From Chimonanthus salicifolius (taxonomy: Eukaryota; Streptophyta; Magnoliopsida; Laurales; Calycanthaceae), in assembly GCA_013350335.1 (NCBI GenBank), contig CM023538.1:57642080-57706079 (forward strand): a DNA stretch of 64,000 nucleotides, given 5' to 3'. The notes below the pieces were generated by a model. That model was not told the DNA's origin and made no database searches. It saw nothing but the letters and a program-made list of their open reading frames with translations. Made by a program: the position numbers and the translations under genes. Of the stretch, positions 11,201-21,779 are shown one piece after another; the stretch's first letter is position 1; every line of letters begins with the position of its first letter.

Positions 11201-14200
11201 ACATCCACCTTAACTATGTGATATACTAAAATTTATGTATTACTTTAAAATTGGATGTATTATATGAACATTATGAACATGGATCTTTGTTCTTAAAAAT
11301 AGTGTTTCTAATCATCACTATCATGTAAGCTATTTATCTTGTCAATTTGGAGTTGGGGCAGGCCTAGCTCAAGGGGTAGACAAATAAGGTGGTTGCCTTA
11401 GGCCTCCCGTTTCGAAAGGCCCCAAAATTTGGATACCCCATATGGAAATAGAAAAGAAAATGGTGATTATAGAAGAAGCATAAGAGCTATCTTTTTGGGA
11501 AAGGAAAGGAACTAAGGAGTGGAAAGTAAGAGGAAGGAACCATGTGGAGAGATTGGAAGGAAGAGAGATCGGGTTTGTAAGAGGAAAGAAGAGAACTGGA
11601 AAGAAGAGAGAAGAATTTTCAACGTTTTTTGTAACGAGGGTTCAAATGAGTGTATTTTGGGGAAATTGGGGTTGGGTCCCACGAGGACCCATGGTTTTTA
11701 CCTGTATTTTTTTTTTTCTAAAAACACATACTTAATTTCATCTAATTAATTAAAACGGGAAAAATAGTTTTCATTAAATCCACCTTAAATTATGAAGATT
11801 TATTTCCAAATATTTTACAGAAAATTGTTAATCATATGAATCTCTTAAAACTTAAATTTCCAAAGACTCTTAAAATTTTGAGGTCTAATTAATTTGATAT
11901 TGTTTTTATAAATTCCACTTATTTGCAACTATTTTTTTAATTTAATTTAAATCAACTAATGATCTCACAAATTAATTTATTTGGGTTTCATCAATAGGTT
12001 GAACATTCCTGAAAAACTTGAATACAAAAAATTTAATTAGTAATTTTGCATCTCAAAATGTAAGAAAAATAGATTTTAGATTTTTTTATTATATATAATT
12101 AAAATTTTAATAAAAATAGATTTTAGATATTTTTTATTATATATAATTAAAATTTTAATTAAATATTACTTATAATAATATGTTAAATATCAAAAGGCCC
12201 CGTTTTGAATTTTTGCTTTAGATTTCAACTTGTGTTGAGACGGCTCTGAGTTGGCCTTGTTATTTTCATTTAATAAATTGTTGTCATAGATTGACTACTT
12301 ATCCGAAGCCCATGAAACTTGAATCCGCCAACTTTGAGCTTGACCACTTATTTCTAATATGCTATTAATTTAAATTCAAGACCCCCAATTTTTTTTGAAA
12401 TTAAGCTATAATGGGCTTTGCAAGAGCCTATCCATATATTTGTTTGTTTATGAATAGAATTAAATGTGCAGACTGTGGGTTTGGACTTCAATTATATGAA
12501 TGAACTGTGGTTTGGACAGACTGCCTCTTAATAGCCTATTTCTTTCTCTGGCCCTTGGGCATTTAATTAGCGTCTACATTAATTTATGTTAGCATACATT
12601 GTATTTGGAATCATATTAAGTCGAGTAAATTTAGATTAATTTGATCAATTTTTCATAGTTTTAAATTTAATTATATATTTTTATTAAGATTTGATTGAAC
12701 TATCCTTTCTCAGTTGTCATGTTATTCAGGTAAGTCAGGCCTTTGAAAATTTTATAAGCTCTATTTAAAGATTTCTATACGTTGTAATCATCATTATCAT
12801 CATCAAAATTGATATTTCATTCATATCGGTTTACTTAATGAGTTCTACTTGTCACTCAACTTTATTAAAATATTAATAAAAATTTATAAGATTTCTTATT
12901 TGTAATACCCCAGCCCAATTTAGGAGTTAACCATGATTAATCGTGATTAATTAAATAATTTTTATCCGTTAATTATGAAATATTTTCCTCTAATCGTAAA
13001 GTGTATCAAATAAGTTTTTCAACGGATCTAAGTTTGACTTGATCCGAATCCGGTAACTTTTTTTAATTAAGTTTCAAAGATATATAGGTGAGTTACGAAT
13101 ATAATAATAATATTATTTTAGGCTTAAACTTTAGCTGCTTTATAAACTCAGTCATTTGACTTAGTTTGAACTTCAAATTTTAGATTATGCATTATTTTTA
13201 AATTCCGGACCTAATGACATGCCAATCTCGTTATAATTTCGCTAATTTATTTTACCCCTAAGTTTTAAAGTGGTAAAACCCCAATTTGATAGGGTAGAGG
13301 AAGTCCTAAAAATATACAGAAAGAGTCAGTATTCAATCTGTATTATAACTAAGCTGTTTATTTCTTTATACTCTAAAATAGTTACTTTTTTATATTTATT
13401 TTAAGCCATGAAATATGGGCCGTTGAATATTCTTTCATTTAGAAAATATGGTTTTTGACTTCAAAACACCTTAAAACTTTAGAATGTTTTTATCAGACAA
13501 ATTTACTCTATCAAACTATAAGGTTAGATACTTTCAAAAAGAATCTTGCAGATTAGGAGATTTTGTTAAAACGGTGATTTTTAGCGAAAACACTGGGTTT
13601 TTGAGATAGATTTCACTCCAAATTTTAATACCATGCTCAGTTTTTAATACCTGACCTACTGAACCAATTGTATCAATTTAGTGAGACCCTGAAATACCCC
13701 GATAAAAGAAAGGACATATATGTAAATAGTAAAAAGAATAAACTAATATTATATTATAAAATAATATCAGAAACCAAACGAAAGATAGGTTTCAAAGCTA
13801 CGGATGTAGCTTTTAGTTGTGCTGGAAGAATACAACACCGCCAATTGCCTATGTCACTGTGCGGTAGTTGTAATAATAATATTAATATATATAACAATAA
13901 ATGCATAGTTATTAAAAAACTTATAAACCTATGAATAGCTTCAGCAACCTGTATGATTAAAAAAATCCATACGGTTGCCTATAAATAGGTGTAATCGGCG
14001 AGGAAACCAGAAAGTAAAGAAAAAAAAAAAAAACTCTTCTGCCGTTTTACTCCCTCTCCTTCTTTCAAAAACAGCAAGCATCCTCTCTCCTATTTTCCTC
14101 TTCTTTCTCTTGCTTTGGCCATACCAGCAGCAGCCAAACGTTTGGGTTTCCCGTATTCTCTTAAGGGTTTTCAAATTTAGTCAATCTTACATAGAATTTT

Positions 14201-17200
14201 GCACCCAAGGTATCGAAATAATTCTATTTTTATTTTTATTAACTCCATAGCAAATTAGGAGTAAAATAGCTTAGTATTGGAGTTCAAAAAAATGAGATTT
14301 TTTTTAATGGAGGAAAAATAGATTTCCTCTTAAAATTTAAATTTTACCCTCAAGATTCGTATTATTTTACGTTCAAAATATAATTTTTGACCCTAAATAA
14401 AATCGGGGAAAAGATTAACCCCAGCTGACTATTGTGTGTTTATTTTTCCGCCTTGTGTGTTTAAATTCCTGTACTGTACCCTCTGGGCCACATTCTCAAT
14501 ACGTCTCCATGGTCCTTCTTCCAGAAGACAATACGAGGATAGGGCACTGAGTACTTTTATTTACTTTACTGTCTCTGTACCCTCTGGGCTACATTCTCAA
14601 TACGTCTCCATGGTCCTTCTTCCAGAAGACAATATGAGGATAGGGCACTGAGTACTTTTATTTACTTTACTGTCTCTGTACCCTCTGGGCCTTTCACAAT
14701 ACGTCTCCATGGTCCTTTCTCCATAAGACAATACGAGAGAAGGCACTGAGTACTTTACATTTTTCATTTTATTGTAATGTTTTGGATTGCTGACAACTAA
14801 CTTTCTGACATAAGTTAAAGGAGTAGAAAGAGCCTAGGTGACTCACTACACATATTATGTTTTCTGGACAAATAGCACGGGGTTTGGAAAATTATTACGT
14901 GTATATACTGACAAATAGAAAATTTATACATTTTACTCTATCTTACAGATTTTCTGTGAAAAACTCAACCGGAGAAGGTGAGGAGACTCGAACCAACACT
15001 TGTATTGTGTTATATGTTAAACCCACTAACACGAGACTGAAATGGGACCCATGGTCAATTAAAGATGGAAAAGGCTATATAGGTCCAGAATACGAGACCT
15101 GACACTGCCTACATGTAAGGGATGTAAATGTTCTAACTTTTTAGAACGTAGGCGTTAAAATGGTGTCGGGGAGTCGAGGACTTTTAGTCTCTAACGCAGT
15201 ATGGACCCATGGAGTGTCTGGGAATTGTTGGGTAAAAACTGGGTGAAGGCACTCGTGTTATTAAATCCAGTTTTATATGTTGTGTGATATTGATTATTTT
15301 ATTGATTTCTTGTACTGGTATTTGATACACCAAATGGTAAGGCTGAAATAGAGTGGTTCTCTCAGAATAAGTCCATGTGTAAGGAGGGCACTGGAAATCA
15401 TGCATTATCATGCATTTGACATTTGCATGTGATAATTATGTTTATAAGTTAAATCTGTGGAAGATAATAACTTTGTAAAGTTTAATATTTGCCGTTGGGC
15501 TATAATTGCTGAGATTAGCCGAACACCGTTTGAGAACCGCTGGGTTGGACGTGTTAGTAGGCTGTGGTCGACCGCCATCAGCCGTTGGTGTTGGATGGGC
15601 TAGTAGACCGGGTCGTGGAGACCTTATGCATTTGCAAGTTGCTATATTATTTCCGTGGAGGAATTGATATTAGTTTTGGTTGGAACTCTAAATGGGGGCT
15701 GACCCCGGTGTTGTAACATGGCTGGGGACCGACCCCGGTGTTAACAATACAATCTGAATAAAGACCTTAGAAGGCGATCCTAGGGTGAAAATGGGATATG
15801 CTAATAACATGCCTTTGTATGACATGCATTGCTTATGCATTGTTGCATTAAAATCATTGGATTTTATGGTGAGTTCTCCCCATTGGGCTGTTGCTCACGT
15901 CCCTTACAATGTAGGATCTGAACCAGAGGAATGATTGGAGGGACCAGTGGTGCCTCGTTTAAAGTCGGAACTTAGAAATTCCTAAGGTTTTCCGCACGTG
16001 GAAACCATTTGCTTGCTTAAATATATTTGAGTATTTGTAATAAATATGCCTCTTGTGGCATAAGAAACTTATGTCTGTAAGTTTTAATGTCGTATACATA
16101 ATATCCACTATGTTTTCGTGCGTAACGCTGATGAGATAAATGAAAATATTCGTTGTGTGATAGGGGTTTGTGTATGGGGACATATGGTATATGTTTGAGT
16201 TCATGTGTGAAAAGCACGTGTGACATTTTCTAGGATCGGGTTTTGGTAAACTTAAAGATCCAGCCCAGTTATGACGTTGGTTGATTAGAGTTTATTGTAA
16301 AAAAAAATAAAAAAATAAAAATTTAGTCGCGTTCCGAGCCCAGATCTGGGTTCGGGGCGTGACATTATTACTTAAGGCACTAAATTTTCAATAAAAAGAG
16401 TATTTTCTTCATCTTTGTGAAAGTTGTCATGTTATATATATATATATCTATAGGGTGGCCATCCTGACACGGGAATAATCTTTTAGTAGATACGGATTTT
16501 TTGGATTTCCCACTTTGCTCCCATCCATAGCAATCGGCTCATTTTTTCAGTGAATCGGTTCACTCATCGGTGCACTGATGAGTGAACCGATTCACTAAAA
16601 AGTGAACCGATTTATGTGTAAAATGATCTGGTCGTTACACCGATTTGGACTCTCAAGAAATTGATGCACCGATTTCCAAGTGATCTGGTCGGTGCACCTA
16701 TCCGGTGCACCGATAAGTGAACTGATTCACTGAAAAGTGAACCAATTTCTGCCGATGAATTTGAAATTCACTAAAATTCGTTCCTCCTAAACGATAACGC
16801 CCGTGTTAGGATGGGCACCCATATATATATATATATATGATCACTTACCATTATGCATTGTAGAAGTACTTGGCGGATTCTCTTCATCTCTTGGTTGGCG
16901 GTTTTCCCTCCAGAATATTTTGTGCATGATTTTCAGCCCTACAGCAGTAAAAGATATTTTACGTGCAATGAAAACACCAAAATTTTAAGTACAAAATCAC
17001 TATCATTAAAAATGTATTTGTATTAAATTAATTTTATTATATTTAGATTATATAACTAACAATTACTCTTAATCTCAATCCTTATTTTTGAAATAAGTCC
17101 TGAAGATGTTCTTCCTTGTCTCAGTTTCTCCATCATTTGTTTTAGAATAAAAATCACTTCTCTGGTAGTCTACTAGGAATAAACTCAAATGATTCTATGA

Positions 17201-20200
17201 AATATTTGATTCTTATTTAAGGCGCCCATCTATTACTCTTTCTTAGAGTTTATATGTCTCCTCACTTGGTAATTTGCACAATTTTGAATCTCTCTTTTAC
17301 TTTTATAAAAATAGACTATTATATTCTCACCTTTGTCTCGTCCACTAATGTCAGCTCATATTAAGAGGTCTGACCATTACCTCTGAAGCTTTAGTAGGGT
17401 TTCAAATCCTTAACTTCTTTCCTCCTTTATGTGATGATCGTACATTAAATATCATCATTATTATTATTGTTAGAGCCTTGTCCTCTCTATCTTGAATTAA
17501 CCGTCTTAGTAAGTACGATTGTGTATATTTTGAAAGATTTAAAAAGTTATTTATCTTTTCAAAGATCACACTTAAAGTTTTCATGAAATAATTAATGTTG
17601 TTGATTATTTTAGAAAAAAAAAAAGAGCAATTGATTTTAGCTAGCAATTCTCTCACGTTAGGTTTGTGTATATAGACACGGGTTTTACTGTGTTCTTATT
17701 TTGCCTTTCAAAATCGGCTCGCCGAACCCTTACAATACTATAATCACTGGTTCAGCGAGTCGATTTCGAAGGACAAAATGGGAAACAGGGGTTTAAATAT
17801 CGGCTGATACGTATCGTATCGGCAGATATATATCGGTTTTGGAGATGTAAATATCGGCCGATACGTATCGTATCGGCCGATATTCACCGTATCGGTTTTG
17901 ATATCGGCCGATATCAAAATATCGGCCGATATTTAAAAAAACGAGGAAGAAAGAGAAAAATATCGGCCGATATATCGGCCGATAACGATATATCGGTCGA
18001 CATATCGTATCGGCCGATATATCGGCCGATACCGATTTTTAAACCCCTGATGGGAAATACAGTAAAATCCGTGTCTCTGTATAGATTTTAAAATGACGAT
18101 GAATATGATGATTAAATCGCAATACTCACACATGTTGGATTCTTCTTTACAGGAGTCTCCCTCATCGTACCAAGCTCTTCTAAGATGATCTGCATCCGGT
18201 ATACCTGTAAATTAAAGACAAAATCTCTCATTTCTCTTTTCATTGAGACAGATCTGCTTGTTATTATTCTGGATATTATTACACTATATAATAGAAATCT
18301 TATTTATAGTTGTACATATGGTTTTATAGTTATAATAATGAATAATTATTTTAAAATGAGAAGTAAGCAACTCACCATTTTTAAAGAAAATTGATAGATA
18401 GATTGTTATTTTTTAATTAAGAGCCTCAATATACTTTTTATCATCTAACTAATGACACTGGATAAATATATAAACTCAATTTTCTGTTACTATAAAAAAT
18501 ACTACAATTTTTTAACAAATTAAATTAAAATAATATTTCAGAGTTTCTCCTCTCCTTTTCGCACGTTTCTTTGAGTTTTATTATCATATTCTTATTATAT
18601 TATCAATGTAAAAAAGGTACTCCCTTTGTCCCAATTTAGCTGTATTATATGAATTTTAGAATTGTTTCAAAATAATTGTCTCATTTATATTAGAGTAGCA
18701 TAAAGTGTGTTAAAGATAGATAAAATCAGATGTAGTGTTAATTTTATATAGAGAATTTCTTAAAATATATAAATATGTTAAACAACACAAATAAAATGAA
18801 AAAGTAGGGAGTCTGTCTGTTACATGGAGAAGGTCAACAATCATAGAGACCATACAGGAAGTAGTTCCATTTGTCTGATAGCCAGCCATAAGAAAAGTAA
18901 TACTAAAAATAATAATAAATTTTACAAACAGTAAAAGACAAGAAGTTAGGGTGCAAGGAAGACTGACAGGAGTAGATAAGACAGTCAATGTATCCAAGCT
19001 GAGCTCTACTGCTTATTACAGAAGACGCTTTCCTCAGTAGAATATCTATAGGTTTCTCACCCTCCATGTTTGTCATCTTGCCAAGAAAAGGATTGACTTG
19101 AAGTTTGAATTGAAGCATTTGATGAGCCATTTCTGTCGAATGAAAAAGAAATTAGTGTATTTATACATGTATTTTATTAATTTATATATAAAAAATAATT
19201 TTATTAGATTTAATTATAAATTTCAATTCGATTGGATACCAAAGTTTCCATTGTAGAGGGCCAAATGAAGGGTGGTGTTCCCGTGGCCGTCTTGTAGAAG
19301 AAGAACATCTTCAGAAGCGCGTTTGATCAAGAGTGTGCATAACTTCCTCATACCTTTCGATGCGGCGAAGTGGAATGCCGTGTCCTCGTTTAAATGTTTT
19401 ACAAATATAAGTGAACTCTTCACACAAGGAGGTTCGATCATATGTATGCACAGATCTTCCCAGTCATTGTTTGCGGCAAGGATGAGCGGCGTGTTGCCTT
19501 CTTTGTTTTCGGTATTGACCAGCTTAGGAGAAATCTCGAGCATGCGTTTGCACAACTCCTGCTCTTTTTGACGGATGGCTAAGTGGAGAACTGTTGCCCC
19601 ATTATTGTCTTGTAGAAGAAGATTATCTGCAGAAGCGTGTTCGATCAAGAGTTCGCATAACTTCTTCCAACCTTTCCATACAGCCATGTGGAACGCCGTC
19701 TCCTCGTATAAATTTTGTACAAACATATGTGAATTCTTCACACAAGAACGTTCTATCATGTGTATGCACAGATCTTCCCAGTCATTGTATGCCGCAAGGA
19801 TGAGCGGCGTGTTGCCGTCTTTGTTTATGGTATTGCCCAGCCCAGGAGAAATCTCGAGCATGCGTATGGACAACTCCGGCTTTCGTTCGAGGATGGCTAA
19901 GTGAAGAACTGTTTGGCCATTTTCATCTTGAATCAGTAGGTCCTCAGGATCAACACTTTCCAGCATTCGCTCTACAACGACTGTTTCGCAGGAGTACACC
20001 GCAAAATGAAGCGCGGTTCGACGCAAATCAGCTATGGTGGCTCGTCTTGCCAAGGGTATCTTCTCGTATGCTTCCTTGAGAACGTCGGCATACCCTTTTT
20101 CGACACACTGCAGCAGTAAACTCTTCAGTTTATTGAATAGTTCCAAAGGAATATGATCAGCAGATGATATCTCTCTATATTCTTCCAACCAAGCATCCCA

Positions 20201-20224
20201 TTCTCGTTTCATGGCTTCCGACAT
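7647..20224 (-). CDS. ACD6-like ankyrin-repeat transmembrane protein, seven exons, apparently intact
   Basis: Minus-strand gene assembled from seven exons: 20224-19240, 19132-18926, 18204-18130, 16938-16849, 10624-10544, 9740-9331 and 8270-7647. Total coding length is 2472 nt, an exact multiple of three (823 residues plus TAA). All six introns are GT-AG with matching phases (five phase 1, last phase 0) and no internal stop. The start is the ATG at 20224, the first in frame and followed by a well-formed N-terminus. Eight ankyrin repeats (about residues 68-340) are followed by a linker, a second ankyrin block encoded by exon 6, and a C-terminal four-helix membrane domain. This is the architecture of ACD6/ITN1-like proteins, which act at plasma or ER membranes in salicylate-linked defence. 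Function here is inferred from the family. The weakest point is the exon 2 donor (GTTT|gtaaaa). A full-length transcript would settle the model. Confidence 0.85.
8691..9165. mobile_element. hAT-type MITE in intron 6 of the ankyrin gene
   Basis: Terminal inverted repeats CAATGTTATCAAAAC and GTTTTGATAACATTG are flanked by a perfect 8-bp target duplication, CTTGATTC (8683-8690 and 9166-9173). No transposase. The interior is rich in CCGCGGTTCGG-like sequence. The 8-bp duplication fits the hAT superfamily. Confidence 0.85.
9331..9740 (-). CDS. Exon 6 of the ankyrin gene: second ankyrin block
   Basis: Phase-1 entry after aaatag at 9740 and phase-0 exit TAAG|gtatat at 9331. It encodes about 137 residues, with PLVIVAELGLTKVVKKIM, NAVLVAAENRRLDVFELLL and GNNALHLVAKF as ankyrin-like units. 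It ends in the family-typical stretch before the membrane domain (MQMHWEMKWYK). The join to exon 7 reads directly into YVRDSIPN, as expected for ACD6-like proteins. Confidence 0.85.
9775..9955. mobile_element. Stowaway-type MITE in intron 5 of the ankyrin gene
   Basis: CTCCCTCTGTCCC at the left and GGGACGGAGGGAG at the right, with TA on each side. This is the classic Stowaway (Tc1/mariner) terminus. The right-hand neighbour, exon 6, has its acceptor only about 35 bp from the element. Confidence 0.9.
10380..11110. repeat. Segment duplicated at 49990-54240 (exon 5 and flanking introns)
   Basis: Colinear similarity to 49990-50300 and, after an LTR insertion there, to 53890-54240. Shared stretches include AATGCATCATTTAAGGAA, AAAACAAGAGTCATGGC on the coding strand, and TTTATTGAAATTGAAAAGTC. 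Exon 5 of the intact gene lies inside it at 10544-10624. Confidence 0.8.
11357..12247. mobile_element. Probable hAT-like non-autonomous element in intron 4
   Basis: Bounded by GGCAGGCCTAGC and GAGACGGCTCT, between direct copies of GAGTTGG (11350-11356 and 12248-12254). Inner subterminal stretches with AAGGCCCC occur at both ends. The target duplication is 7 bp (7 of 8 if extended) and the terminal repeats are imperfect, so the family call is tentative. Confidence 0.45.
13978..13990 (+). promoter_or_regulatory. TATA box of the solo LTR promoter
   Basis: CCTATAAATAGG inside the LTR, followed by a pyrimidine-rich leader. The same element is conserved at about 51434 in the second copy as CCTATAAGTAGG. 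It would drive transcription on the plus strand, antisense to the host ankyrin gene. Confidence 0.5.
14476..14760 (+). repeat. 101-bp minisatellite inside solo LTR (about 3 units)
   Basis: Units start at GTACCCTCTGGGC at 14476, 14577 and 14678. Each carries CAATACGTCTCCATGGTCC and a GGGCACTGAGTACTTT-like core. The last unit is diverged and partial. The partner LTR has four units. Confidence 0.9.
16453..16820. mobile_element. MITE with GACACGGG-type termini, next to exon 4
   Basis: The left end GGGTGGCCATCCTGACACGG and right end CCGTGTTAGGATGGGCACCC are inverted repeats. Flanks ATATCTATA and ATATATATA could be a 9-bp duplication, but they lie in TA-repeat DNA and are not decisive. The interior contains repeated TGAACCGATTCACT palindromes. 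Its right end is under 30 bp from the exon 4 donor. Confidence 0.7.
17640..18083. mobile_element. GACACGGG-type MITE in intron 3, with nested hAT MITE
   Basis: Absent from the paralogous intron at about 61290, where flanking sequence is continuous. Flanked by GATTTTA on both sides (17633-17639 and 18084-18090; 8 of 9 match if extended). Inner arms TAGACACGGGTTTTACTGT and ACAGTAAAATCCGTGTCTC are inverted. The nested element at 17786-18049 splits it. Confidence 0.65.
17786..18049. mobile_element. Palindrome-rich hAT MITE (ATCGGCCGAT family), copy 1
   Basis: Termini CAGGGGTTTAAA and TTTAAACCCCTG with a perfect 8-bp target duplication ATGGGAAA (17778-17785 and 18050-18057). The interior is packed with the self-complementary motif ATCGGCCGAT and variants. 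CAGGG ends plus an 8-bp duplication indicate hAT. Best-preserved member of the family in this window. Confidence 0.9.
18620..18811. mobile_element. Degenerate Stowaway-like MITE in intron 2
   Basis: Left end TACTCCCTTTGTCCC and right end AGTAGGGAGT, with an interior resembling the copy at 9775-9955 (AATTGTCTCATTTA, ATAAAGTGTGTTAAAGATAG). The right TA is mutated. Confidence 0.7.
19240..20224 (-). CDS. Exon 1 of the ankyrin gene: ATG and ankyrin repeats
   Basis: Encodes residues 1-328. An acidic N-terminal helix (MSEAMKREWDAWLEEYREIS) is followed by ankyrin repeats with readable TALHFAV, TVLHLAI, TPLILAA, TAFHMAV, TVLHLAI, TPLILAA and TAFHFAA cores; the eighth (TTLHLAL) continues into exon 2. 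Residues 122-227 and 228-333 are a near-repeat of 106 residues (318 nt), so three ankyrin units were duplicated together. The donor is TTTG|gtatcc at 19240, phase 1. A possible TATA-like ATTAAAAG lies about 60 bp upstream of the ATG on the minus strand, with a GA-rich leader. That promoter reading is weak. Confidence 0.88.
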
Positions 20225-20444
20225 TGTAGAATAAAGGAAGAATACTGGAATTCAGCTCTCTTCTTCTTCTTCGTCTTCCTTTTAATAGTAGATCTGTACT
20301 AAACTTAGGGATTAGGGAATCCAATTCAACCACACAATTCTCTCTCATTTAGCTAACCTGCCTAACCACGTCTTAAGTCTTTAATGAGAAAGGACTTTTA
20401 AATTTTTAGTTTTTGGATTTACCTAATATTTTTATCAATATTAT

Positions 20445-20582
20445 TTTTTTTAGATTTACCTGTGGAAAACTCAGAGACAGTCCTACAAGAACCTCACACG
20501 AGTGAGTCCATTGTTCCTAAGACACACTAAGATTAGATCATAGGAGCTCGAACCCGCAACCTCTCGCTTCCTTATTAAAAAT
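20445..20582 (-). mobile_element. tRNA-derived SINE, 5'-truncated
   Basis: On the minus strand it shows a B-box-like GGGTTCGAGCTCC followed by a SINE body (ATCTAATCTTAGTGTGTCTT, CTGTCTCTGAGTTTTCCAC) also seen in the SINE at 21530-21642. The A box is not clear. Confidence 0.55.
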
Positions 20583-20734
20583 TCACACTAAATCATTGTG
20601 AATTGATTCACTATTGATAATAATGAGAATAATTTAGACATGATACTAGTTATCTAATGCGGCTCCTTCCTTACACTTCTTATGAACTATTGTCTATTCA
20701 ATTTGACCTTAGTTTTAGTTAAAAAACTAACATT

Positions 20735-20830
20735 GAATTTTTTTTTTTTAATTTACGTGTAAAAAATTCAGGCATAGTCCTATAAAACTTTCCACTCTTT
20801 GAAGTGGAAGTCAACCATTTGAACTACACT
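20735..20830 (-). mobile_element. SINE fragment
   Basis: Poly-T followed by sequence like the 3' body of the neighbouring SINE (TTTACGTGTAAAAAATTCAG, ATAGTCCTATAAAAC). Too short and diverged to delimit well. Confidence 0.35.
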
Positions 20831-20869
20831 TTCAATTTGAATAAGATTAAATTCTTTAGATTTTAAAAA

Positions 20870-21060
20870 TATTGATTGATTGCAACTGTACATGCAATTG
20901 CAAATCATGTGTTGGACTAGCATACGGAGAGAACTTTAAGCATCTTTACGTCCGTGACTTCAAATTTGTATCCTTTTGAGGACAATAATGGAGGGTCCCA
21001 TCCATTATTACATAAGTCCATAGTGATAATATGTCAAGTGGTTCACAACTTCACATCTGT
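20870..21060. repeat. Dispersed repeat R2, partial copy
   Basis: Shares stretches such as ACTTCAAATTTGTATCCTTT and GGAGGGTCCCATC with 21850-21960 and 25740-25940. Non-coding. Confidence 0.75.
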
Positions 21061-21101
21061 ATCTACTAGTCTTAACTCTTAAGTTGGTGAAAGCCTGAAA
21101 C

Positions 21102-21456
21102 CAGGGGTTTATTGTATCGGCCTTACATTAATGAATTATATCGGTCCGATATCGGCTGATATGATTAATATCGATATTTTTTTTTAAAAAAATTCAAAAT
21201 GGTGATGGGCCTGGGCCCAGATATTGGCCGATATTCAAAATATCGGCCGATATGAGCCGATATTTACATTTTCAATTTTTTTTTAAAAAAAAACAGTTTC
21301 TTTTATGGTTTTTTAATATTTTTTAATTCAGAAAAAATAAAATAATAAAATAATACCTATATTTAAAAAAAAAAAAAAAGGGAGAGAGAATCATATCGGC
21401 CGATATGCATATCTTCCTATATTTCCATATCGGCAGTGCTGTTTTTTATACCCCTG
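21102..21456. mobile_element. Palindrome-rich hAT MITE (ATCGGCCGAT family), copy 2
   Basis: Starts CAGGGGTTTATTGTATCGG and ends TATACCCCTG, with a perfect 8-bp target duplication CCTGAAAC (21094-21101 and 21457-21464). The interior has several ATCGGCCGAT-like palindromes. Confidence 0.88.
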
Positions 21457-21529
21457 CCTGAAACAATTGATTTTCTGGCAAAATTAATACAATATTTCAT
21501 TAAGGATTTCACCGGGAAGCGGGAGTTTA

Positions 21530-21642
21530 CGGATTCGAGCCCACCCATGGCCTAATCTTGGTGTGCCTTAGGGGTAGTAAGCTCATCCGTGGGATTTTAA
21601 TAGAACTGTGTCTGAGTTTCTCATACGTTAATCCAAAAAAAA
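21530..21642 (+). mobile_element. tRNA-derived SINE, partial
   Basis: B-box-like GGATTCGAGCCC, then CATGGCCTAATCTTGGTGTG and a poly-A end, matching the body order of the SINE at 38400. The A box is degenerate. Confidence 0.55.
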
Positions 21643-21779
21643 AGTATTTATTGTTAGTTACTTTTAAATTCCATTACATTTTACATTTAAAAATAAATCA
21701 ATTAAATTGATTAAATTATATTTTAAAAAACAAAAAAATTAAAGATTAAAAAATAATTTAAGTTATAAATTAGAAAAAC

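Larger units (their letters stand above)
12901..16364 (+). mobile_element. Solo LTR (3464 bp), family L1, in intron 4 of the ankyrin gene
   Basis: Starts TGTAATACCCCAGCCC and ends GGGGCGTGACA, flanked by the 5-bp duplication TTATT (12896-12900 and 16365-16369). No gag, pol, primer-binding site or second LTR is present, so it is a solo LTR. The TGTAATACC...GGGGCGTGACA ends and great length resemble plant Ty3/gypsy (Tekay/Del-like) LTRs; the family is inferred. A TATA box (CCTATAAATAGG) is at about 13979. A related copy is at 50358-53867. Confidence 0.88.
17372..18400. repeat. Segment duplicated at 61046-61520 (exon 3 region)
   Basis: Colinear with 61046-61520. Shared runs include CACACTTAAAGTTTTCATGA and TTGGATTCTTCTTTACA. 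It spans introns 2 and 3 and the 75-nt exon 3 (18130-18204). Confidence 0.75.

Noticed and set aside
13975..14250. Frame conserved between the two solo LTRs (also 51430-51687)
   Set aside because: It lies in the LTR leader just after the TATA box. Conservation follows from LTR homology, and length changes in the A-rich stretch differ between copies.
18710..18997. Extra membrane exon (ITFLMAGYQTNG) of the ankyrin gene
   Set aside because: It has only a weak resemblance to a PGG helix and overlaps a Stowaway element; the exon phases already close without it.
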